Of a stretch of DNA of 5,601 bases, positions 1-4,491 are shown in pieces. Every line of letters begins with the position of its first letter. Positions within the stretch are counted from its first letter, which is position 1. The stretch is from Eubacterium sp. (lineage in GTDB: Bacteria; Bacillota_A; Clostridia; Lachnospirales; Lachnospiraceae), in NCBI GenBank assembly GCA_024687845.1, contig JAILEL010000083.1, forward strand, positions 1 through 5,601, written 5' to 3'. The notes below the pieces were generated by a model. That model was not told the origin of the DNA and made no database searches. It saw only the letters and a list, made by a program, of their open reading frames with translations. Made by a program: the position numbers and the translations under genes.

Positions 1-1067
1 CCGAATTTCTTTCCCAGCTCGTGATACAAGTGACATCCTACCGGTACATCCTCAGTCACGTAGCGATCCTGGATTGAAAATGGTCCTGTTCTGTAACCAG
101 TCTCCCACTGTTCATCAAATGGTACGATACAGTCATCTCCCATATATTCAGGTCCAAGGATACTTGTTCTGGAAAGGAAATTCTTCTTCGGATATTTTGC
201 AATTCCTACGCCGATTGCTTCTGCAAGAGCAACCTCCTCAAGGAAAAATGCATACTGAACTTCTGCGATAGACTCGCAATAAGCGTGGCTGTAAATGGAA
301 TAGGTATATTTATCATTACCACCATATATCCTGCCCCAGTTCTCCATAACTCCAACTCCCAGGATTGTACCAGGGCAGTGAAGTACAGGATTTACATTAC
401 TGAAGCCGATATCAAGAACTGTGTTTCCACCTACAGGACCATCGCCCTGTGTTATTGAATCGAAGCATCCAAGGAATTTTGTACTGTTTAGGAATACCTC
501 CTGATCTGTACTTGGAAGTGCAGCCCCACGGAGGGTTTTGGCTCTATATACAAGCCACATATCTGAGGTCTGAACTCCGCCTTCCTTTTCAACTCTTGTC
601 CCATATGGAGCACTCGACCAGCCGCCAATTATGACTTTCTTAGTGCTACCGGTCTCTCTAAGTTTCTTTCTCAGCTTCAGTGAACCATAATTATCCGGAA
701 TAATGTGGATAATCTGGCCATCCTCGAGAACAGGAACTAACTTGTCGAAGAACACATCATGTGCCACTGATGGAATAGCAACGATTATGAGCTTCGCCCC
801 TTTGACAGCCTCAGAAATGTCTGAGGTGAGTAGGTTTATAAATGCTTTTCCTGTTCTCTTGAAACCATATTGATTTTTTTGAATACCACCAAGGGTAATT
901 CCTGTCTTAGCTACATTTTTCAGATTCTGATCAAAGAACTCTGGTAATTCAAAGAGTCTTACATCTTTATTTCCGCCAAGCACACAGTCAGCAGCACAGG
1001 TTTTTCCAACCGCACCACCACCGAGAACGGCTATGGGTGAATCCTTTAAATCATTTTCCTCAAACAC
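1..1067 (-). CDS. Opine (octopine/nopaline-type) dehydrogenase, 3' end cut by the window edge
   Basis: The frame is open from GTG at 1067 to the left edge and gives about 355 residues; family members usually have roughly 360-400, so only the C-terminal tail is missing. Enzymes of this family reductively condense an amino acid with a 2-oxo acid, often pyruvate, using NAD(P)H to make N-(1-carboxyalkyl) amino acids in the cytoplasm. The N-terminal Rossmann domain has GGGAVG at residues 16-21. Glu40 at the end of the second strand favours NADH over NADPH (inference). The C-terminal octopine dehydrogenase domain has N-x3-H (Asn226, His230) in NPVLHCPG and R-x4-D (Arg335, Asp340) in RYVTED. These spacings match the catalytic Asn/His/Arg/Asp set known from characterised opine dehydrogenases. 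The gene lies 106 bases after metQ with no clear promoter between, so cotranscription is likely. The family is firm. The substrate is unknown, and a sulfur amino acid is only suggested by context. Confidence 0.88.
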   Translation of the reverse strand, partial: MFEENDLKDSPIAVLGGGAVGKTCAADCVLGGNKDVRLFELPEFFDQNLKNVAKTGITLGGIQKNQYGFKRTGKAFINLLTSDISEAVKGAKLIIVAIPSVAHDVFFDKLVPVLEDGQIIHIIPDNYGSLKLRKKLRETGSTKKVIIGGWSSAPYGTRVEKEGGVQTSDMWLVYRAKTLRGAALPSTDQEVFLNSTKFLGCFDSITQGDGPVGGNTVLDIGFSNVNPVLHCPGTILGVGVMENWGRIYGGNDKYTYSIYSHAYCESIAEVQYAFFLEEVALAEAIGVGIAKYPKKNFLSRTSILGPEYMGDDCIVPFDEQWETGYRTGPFSIQDRYVTEDVPVGCHLYHELGKKF

Positions 1068-1078
1068 TTCCTATCTAT

Positions 1079-1085
1079 CCTCCTT
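1079..1085 (-). promoter_or_regulatory. Ribosome binding site that fixes the GTG start of the opine dehydrogenase
   Basis: On the minus strand AAGGAGG ends 11 bases before GTG (1067-1065). An in-frame TAG at 1073-1071, two codons upstream of that GTG, rules out any earlier start. The one ATG between here and the Rossmann motif is out of frame. The first residues are then V(M)FEENDLKDSPIAVLGGG, which leads directly into the nucleotide-binding loop. The 11-base spacing is slightly long but workable. Confidence 0.8.
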
Positions 1086-1138
1086 ATCTTTTGCTTATTC
1101 TGTTCTTTTATTCTTACCTTTTAATCCTATTTCTTTTA

Positions 1139-1162
1139 CCCTCGAAGCAGAAACCTCGAGGG
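1139..1162. other. Stem-loop between metQ and the opine dehydrogenase gene
   Basis: CCCTCGA and TCGAGGG form a perfect 7-bp GC-rich stem that G-U and G-C pairs extend to about 9 bp around a short loop. It begins 11 bases after the metQ stop. In the minus-strand transcript it is followed by A-rich sequence rather than a U-run, so it is not a standard terminator for metQ. It may act as a 3'-end stabiliser, a processing site or a partial attenuator that lowers expression of the downstream gene. Read on the plus strand it is followed by TTGATTTTTCTTT and would look like an intrinsic terminator, but no plus-strand gene is visible nearby. Confidence 0.6.
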
Positions 1163-1173
1163 TTGATTTTTCT

Positions 1174-2097
1174 TTAGAATACAGGTACTACTGCACCTGA
1201 ATAAGTATTGTTGATATAATCCTTTACTTCCTGTGTAAGAATTGCTTTAGTAAGTGCCTGTGTTTTTTCTGAGTTTTCCTGACCTTCTTTAACGCATACA
1301 TAGTTTGCATATGTTTCTGCTGCAAGTGAATCAGCTGCTTCAACTGCAATTGCTGCATCAAGTCCTGCCTCTATAGCATAGTTACCATTAATTACTGCAA
1401 AATCAACATCCTGAACTGACTTAGCAACCTGAGCAGCTTCAAGCTCCTGAATCTCAATATTGTGTGAATTTTCTTCTATATCAAGTACTGTTGCCTGAAT
1501 TCCAACTCCCTCCTTAAGCTTGATAAGTCCCTGTGCTTCAAGAAGAAGAAGTGCTCTAGCTTCGTTTGTTGTATCATTTGGTACTGCAATCTTTGCACCA
1601 TCAGGAACATTCGAAAGATCAGATGATTTACCAGCATATACTCCCATTGGTTCAAAGTGAACTGCAGCTGCTGGAACTATATGAGTTCCATTTTCTTTAT
1701 TAAAATCATCCAGGTAAGGCTTATGCTGGAAGTAGTTAGCATCCAGATCGCCATCTTCAAGTGCTGTATTTGGAAGCACATAATCGTTATACTCAACGAT
1801 TTCAAGTGTCCAGCCTTCTTCTGCAAGATTGTCCTTGATCTGTTCAAGGATTTCAGCGTGTGGGGTAACGCATGCTCCAATCTTTATTGTCTTATCGCCA
1901 TCAGATGCTTCTGATTTTTCCTCAGTTTTTTCCTCAGCCTTTTCTTCAACCTTTTCTTCTTCCTGTGTATCAGACTCAGTCTGTGCAGCCTGAGCTGAAC
2001 CATTATTCTTAGAAGCGCTGTCTGAAGAACCACAGCCTGCGAAAAGTGATGCTGCAAGAGCAAGTGTTAATGTTAAACCTATAAATTTCTTTTTCAT
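1174..2097 (-). CDS. metQ: MetQ/NlpA-family methionine-binding lipoprotein of an ABC importer
   Basis: A 307-residue surface lipoprotein that would capture methionine (L or D forms) for a MetNI importer. Residues 1-22 are a lipoprotein signal: a KKK n-region, a hydrophobic core and the lipobox LFAGC, with lipidated Cys22. Residues 23-69 are a polar, acidic linker containing EEK repeats. The NlpA domain (about 70-307) has HAEILE (80-85), the DYVLPNTALEDGDLDANYFQHKPYLD block (105-130, written here only as a landmark), NDTTNEAR (174-181) and NGNY (237-240); the last two match methionine-contacting segments in known MetQ proteins. The start is supported by TAGGAGG ending 8 bases before ATG. No metN or metI is in the window, so they lie elsewhere or beyond the left edge. 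Upstream are a MET-box and promoter; the opine dehydrogenase follows. The fold is certain, and methionine specificity is likely from the motifs, the neighbours and the MET-box. Confidence 0.93.
   Translation of the reverse strand: MKKKFIGLTLTLALAASLFAGCGSSDSASKNNGSAQAAQTESDTQEEEKVEEKAEEKTEEKSEASDGDKTIKIGACVTPHAEILEQIKDNLAEEGWTLEIVEYNDYVLPNTALEDGDLDANYFQHKPYLDDFNKENGTHIVPAAAVHFEPMGVYAGKSSDLSNVPDGAKIAVPNDTTNEARALLLLEAQGLIKLKEGVGIQATVLDIEENSHNIEIQELEAAQVAKSVQDVDFAVINGNYAIEAGLDAAIAVEAADSLAAETYANYVCVKEGQENSEKTQALTKAILTQEVKDYINNTYSGAVVPVF
1909..1962 (-). repeat. Short 12-bp tandem repeat coding the EEK linker of MetQ
   Basis: About four degenerate copies of a 12-base unit resembling GAAGAAAAGGYT encode E-E-K-(V/A/T/S) at residues 46-63, between the lipid anchor and the binding domain. 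The unit preserves the reading frame, so copy number could change without breaking the gene. The likely role is a flexible charged spacer that holds the binding domain away from the membrane. Confidence 0.75.
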
Positions 2098-2139
2098 ATT
2101 TTTTTCCTCCTATAAATGAAACGGTTTTGGTATGCACGT

Positions 2140-2168
2140 ATAATATCATCCTCTTTCGTTCTTGTATA
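2140..2168 (-). promoter_or_regulatory. Probable metQ promoter
   Basis: Minus-strand TATACA (2168-2163) and TATTAT (2145-2140) are separated by 17 bases. The -35 element matches the TTGACA consensus at four of six positions, a weak match that is typical of activator-dependent promoters. Transcription would start near 2133, leaving a leader of about 35 bases before ATG. The choice fits the MET-box position but is not unique in this AT-rich stretch. Confidence 0.5.
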
Positions 2169-2190
2169 ATCCTTATAATTTATTGTTTGC

Positions 2191-2207
2191 TATAGTTTTT
2201 AACTATA
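2191..2207. promoter_or_regulatory. MET-box-like operator upstream of metQ
   Basis: TATAGTTTTTAACTATA is a 17-bp palindrome with perfect 7-base arms (TATAGTT/AACTATA) and a 3-base centre. It matches, in arms and total length, the MET-box consensus TATAGTTtnaAACTATA described by comparative genomics for methionine genes of streptococci and relatives, where a LysR-type MetR/MtaR protein is the proposed binder. Its centre (2199) lies about 67 bases upstream of the inferred metQ start, the standard place for a LysR recognition site. The likely binder is the product of the LysR gene at 3231-2320 (inference). Confidence 0.75.
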
Positions 2208-2215
2208 TGGCATAA

Positions 2216-2238
2216 GTGTCAAAAGATGCCTTTGACAC
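2216..2238. repeat. Perfect inverted repeat between the LysR terminator and the MET-box
   Basis: GTGTCAAA and TTTGACAC form perfect 8-base arms around the 7-base spacer AGATGCC. The repeat lies 8 bases upstream of the MET-box and about 94 bases upstream of the inferred metQ start. It could be a second regulator site or a small hairpin at the end of read-through transcripts. No U-run follows on either strand, so it is not an intrinsic terminator. I do not recognise the motif. Confidence 0.55.
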
Positions 2239-2256
2239 CAACATCAATATTCAGAT

Positions 2257-2294
2257 TAAAAAAGCCCACCAGAGATAATTTTATCCCTGATGGG
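2257..2294 (-). terminator. Intrinsic terminator of the LysR gene
   Basis: In the minus-strand transcript CCCAUCAGGGAUAA pairs with UUAUCUCUGGUGGG through 13-14 bp, including two G-U pairs, around a tiny loop. CUUUUUUAAU follows directly. It begins about 25 bases after the LysR stop codon. It separates the regulator transcript from metQ, which has its own promoter. Confidence 0.93.
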
Positions 2295-2319
2295 TCTTCC
2301 ACCGTTAACATCGCGGCAC

Positions 2320-3231
2320 TTAGTCTAATACTTTATCTTTATATTTGCTCAGTTCTTCAATATATCTCTGTCCCATCTCACTTATCTTCGAGTGTTTACG
2401 AGAGATATAGCCAATAGTCATTTTTTCATCTGTATTCAGCTTAACTGCACAATAATCTGTTCCATTCAAATCCTCACAGATAATTCCAGAACAAAGGGTA
2501 TAACCATTCAGTCCTATCATCATATTCAGAATAGTTGCACGGTCACTTACCCTGATAAGGCGCTTATATTCATACGTGCTAAGTACCTCTTCCGCAAAAT
2601 AGAAGGAATTATGCTCCCCCTGTGAAAATGCAAGGCATGGATACTCATCCAGATCTTTCATAGTAATACTTTTTCTTTTTGCCAATGGATTGGTCTTACT
2701 CATGTATGCGTAGATACTACATTCAAAAAGTGGAGTGAACTTAAGTCCTGCGTCACGTAGTATCTTCTGCAAAACTGTACTGTTGTAATCATTCATATAA
2801 ATAACACCAATCTCACTTCTCTGCTGTTTGACATTATCAATAACTTCGTAGGTCTTAGTCTCATGAACTTCGAATTCATATTCGTCCATACCATATTCAT
2901 TAATAACCGAAATAAATGCATTTACCGCAAAGGTATAATGCTGCATGGACACGTGGAAGGTTCTCTTCACATTACTATGTGAAATGTATTTTGCATCAAG
3001 AATATCATACTGATCTATTACGGACTTTGCATATCCCAGAAATTCCTCCCCTTTAACAGTAAGCGATATACCACTATTGGTTCTGGTAAAAAGATCAAAA
3101 CCTATCTCCTGCTCCAATGATTTTAAAGCCGCAGTGAGACTGGGTTGAGAAATGAACAGGCTCTTAGCAGCCTCATTTATAGAATTCTGTTTTGATATCT
3201 CTATCACATATTTTAATTGATTTAATGTCAT
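2320..3231 (-). CDS. LysR-family regulator of the CpsY/MtaR/MetR (sulfur amino acid) type
   Basis: A 303-residue LysR-type DNA-binding regulator. Residues 1-66 are the winged helix-turn-helix (INEAAKSLFISQPSLTAALK, 18-37) and the linker helix follows to about 88. The effector-binding domain (about 92-295) contains SMQHYTFAVNAFIS (95-108), VKQQRSEIGVIYMNDYN (134-150), SKTNPLAKRK, HNSFYF (207-212) and VSDRATILNMMIGLNGYT (228-245). From memory these segments closely follow streptococcal CpsY/MtaR/MetR-CysR regulators, which control methionine uptake and sulfur metabolism; an alignment would be needed to confirm this. AAGGAG ends 9 bases before ATG. The gene sits between the transsulfuration pair and metQ, and a MET-box precedes metQ, so activation of metQ under methionine limitation is the likely role. 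It has its own promoter, an unusually long structured leader and its own terminator. No MET-box was found in its own upstream region. Confidence 0.9.
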   Translation of the reverse strand: MTLNQLKYVIEISKQNSINEAAKSLFISQPSLTAALKSLEQEIGFDLFTRTNSGISLTVKGEEFLGYAKSVIDQYDILDAKYISHSNVKRTFHVSMQHYTFAVNAFISVINEYGMDEYEFEVHETKTYEVIDNVKQQRSEIGVIYMNDYNSTVLQKILRDAGLKFTPLFECSIYAYMSKTNPLAKRKSITMKDLDEYPCLAFSQGEHNSFYFAEEVLSTYEYKRLIRVSDRATILNMMIGLNGYTLCSGIICEDLNGTDYCAVKLNTDEKMTIGYISRKHSKISEMGQRYIEELSKYKDKVLD

Positions 3232-3261
3232 TTTGTTTGTCTCCTTAAAACACTACAAACA

Positions 3262-3427
3262 CTAGTATAGAGATTTCTAATTAATTGGACTCTAAACTTG
3301 CCTGTTTTCCAGAATAGCACAGCACCAAAAGCCTCGGAATAGCCCACTATTCCTACGTTTTTGATACTGCACTCTCTGAAAAAAATTCTGCGTTTATAGT
3401 CCAGTTAATTAAGAAACACTATACTAG
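3262..3427. repeat. 166-bp foldback (MITE-like) palindrome in the leader of the LysR gene
   Basis: Terminal arms 3262-3297 and 3392-3427 are inverted copies, 30 of 36 bases identical, ending in CTAGTATAG/CTATACTAG. The centre is a perfect hairpin, GGAATAG-CCCA-CTATTCC (3336-3353), whose midpoint (3344.5) is exactly the midpoint of the arms. The intermediate segments (for example AGCACCAAAAGCCT against a TTTTTGATACTGC partner) also pair imperfectly, so the whole element folds as one long hairpin. It has no coding potential. The shape is that of a non-autonomous miniature element or a dispersed palindromic repeat. No clear target duplication is seen beyond possible TA ends. It lies wholly downstream of the predicted LysR promoter, so the mRNA would carry it. 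The structure is certain; mobility is inferred. Confidence 0.8.
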
Positions 3428-3441
3428 AATAACTGACGGGT

Positions 3442-3470
3442 ATTATAACCGCATATTTATTATACTACAA
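3442..3470 (-). promoter_or_regulatory. Near-consensus sigma-A promoter of the LysR gene
   Basis: On the minus strand TTGTAG (3470-3465) and a perfect TATAAT (3447-3442) are separated by 17 bases. The predicted start is near 3435, about 204 bases before the LysR ATG, so the leader contains the complete foldback element. The 59 bases between this -35 and the end of the upstream synthase gene show no convincing intrinsic terminator, so some read-through from the transsulfuration operon is possible. Confidence 0.7.
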
Positions 3471-3528
3471 GCACATATTAAATAAGCCTTTTCTGATGTT
3501 ACTATTCACGGTTAACTCAAAAAGCATT

Positions 3529-4437
3529 TCAAAATAATCCTTTGCTGATGTATCTGTCACCTCTGTCGGGAAGAACAGCGACTATATTCCCTTCCTCGAT
3601 TTCTTCTGCCACTTTAAGAGCGGCATAAAGTGCAGCACCTGAGGAAGAGCCGGCAAGGATGCCCTCCTTAGCTGCAAGAAGTCTGGAAGTAGAAAATGCA
3701 TTTTCATCATTCAGCTTTACAACCTTATCGATCAGAGAAACATCCATAGTATCTGCTATAAAGTCATTTCCAATTCCTTCTATATTGTAATCAGCATGCT
3801 CACCTCCACCGATTATGGAGCCTATCGGATCTGCAAGCACTCCCTTGATATCAGGATTCTGTTCCTTAAGATACCTCACTATGCCTGAAAATGTACCGCC
3901 GCTCCCGGCTCCCGCTACAAGATAATCGATTTTACCCTCCAGCTGTCTGTAAATCTCTGGCCCCGTGGTCTCATAATGCGCCAGCGGATTGGCAGGATTC
4001 TTAAACTGCTTCAAAGAGATAGCATCCGGTATAGTTGCCATAATCTCCTCAGCCTTTTTTTCTGCACCAAGCATTCCTTCTTCTCGTGGAGTATTTATGA
4101 TTTCTGCTCCAAGAGCAGCAAGCACTCGCTGTTTTTCAATGGAAAACTTATCAGGAACTGCACATATAAATCTGTAGCCTTTGTTCAGCGCAGCTATAGC
4201 AATACCAATTCCGGTATTTCCGGCTGTTGCTTCAACTATAGTACCGCCCGGTTTAAGAATGCCTCTTCTCTCCGCATCCTCTATCATATATACTCCAACC
4301 CTGTCCTTAACACTACCGGCAGGATTCAGGAGTTCCAGCTTAACATATAGATTTACACCTTCTTTTACTCCGAGATGATTCAATTTGAGTATCGGAGTAT
4401 TTCCAATCATTTCCTGAACACTGTTATATACTTCCAT
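3529..4437 (-). CDS. cysK: Cysteine synthase / cystathionine beta-synthase-like PLP enzyme (CysK/MccA)
   Basis: A 302-residue cytoplasmic fold-type II PLP enzyme of normal CysK length. It would perform beta-replacement on O-acetylserine or serine with sulfide, or with homocysteine if it is MccA-like. Visible are NTPILKL (13-19), the PLP lysine Lys44 in PAGSVKDR, the substrate loop TAGNTG (71-76), the phosphate loop GAGSGGTFSG (176-185), EGIGNDF (220-226) and the GSSSGA segment (263-268) near the PLP ring nitrogen. The TAGNTG loop, together with ALNKGY and VPDKFSIEKQ, recalls Bacillus MccA (YrhA) rather than standard CysK with TSGNTG. Its partner 54 bases upstream is a cystathionine lyase/synthase, as in mccA-mccB pairs. 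The ribosome site is AAAGGG, 10 bases before ATG. No promoter is obvious in the 54-base gap, so an operon is likely. The fold is certain; whether homocysteine or sulfide is the true acceptor is open. Confidence 0.92.
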   Translation of the reverse strand: MEVYNSVQEMIGNTPILKLNHLGVKEGVNLYVKLELLNPAGSVKDRVGVYMIEDAERRGILKPGGTIVEATAGNTGIGIAIAALNKGYRFICAVPDKFSIEKQRVLAALGAEIINTPREEGMLGAEKKAEEIMATIPDAISLKQFKNPANPLAHYETTGPEIYRQLEGKIDYLVAGAGSGGTFSGIVRYLKEQNPDIKGVLADPIGSIIGGGEHADYNIEGIGNDFIADTMDVSLIDKVVKLNDENAFSTSRLLAAKEGILAGSSSGAALYAALKVAEEIEEGNIVAVLPDRGDRYISKGLF

Positions 4438-4491
4438 TGTTTTCGCACCCTTTCGTTATTCAAAGATTTATCTAAACATTCCAAAATATAT

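Noticed and set aside
74..634. Short plus-strand open frames (74-271 and 449-634)
   Set aside because: They lie antisense to the opine dehydrogenase, whose frame is continuous and carries conserved motifs. They lack ribosome sites and recognisable protein features.
1068..1138. Pyrimidine-rich plus strand (purine-rich transcript) as a distinct element
   Set aside because: It is an unstructured AG-rich leader before a ribosome site, common in AT-rich Firmicutes; no repeat or motif was seen in it.
1657..1914. Open frames on both strands inside metQ
   Set aside because: They overlap the NlpA domain coding frame, which has all the family motifs; they are shadows of it.
2098..2225. SAM (S-box) riboswitch upstream of metQ
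   Set aside because: The predicted leader is only about 35 bases and no four-way junction or terminator precedes metQ; control fits a LysR operator better.
2257..2320. T-box-like wording (CCGCG and AACGGTGG) just before the terminator
   Set aside because: The order and content do not match the T-box core (no GGTGGNACCGCG), and the LysR stop codon is only about 25 bases upstream of the hairpin, leaving no room for the specifier stem.
2226..2625. Plus-strand open frames overlapping the LysR terminator and 3' end
   Set aside because: They run through a strong minus-strand terminator hairpin and the LysR coding sequence, without a ribosome site.
3262..3427. The foldback element as a plain terminator of the synthase operon
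   Set aside because: It is far longer than an intrinsic terminator, no U-run follows it on the minus strand, and a near-consensus promoter lies between it and the synthase gene.
3976..4378. Plus-strand open frames opposite the synthase gene, including one of 124 codons
   Set aside because: They mirror the codon pattern of the opposite strand, have odd composition for proteins and lie wholly inside a well-supported gene.
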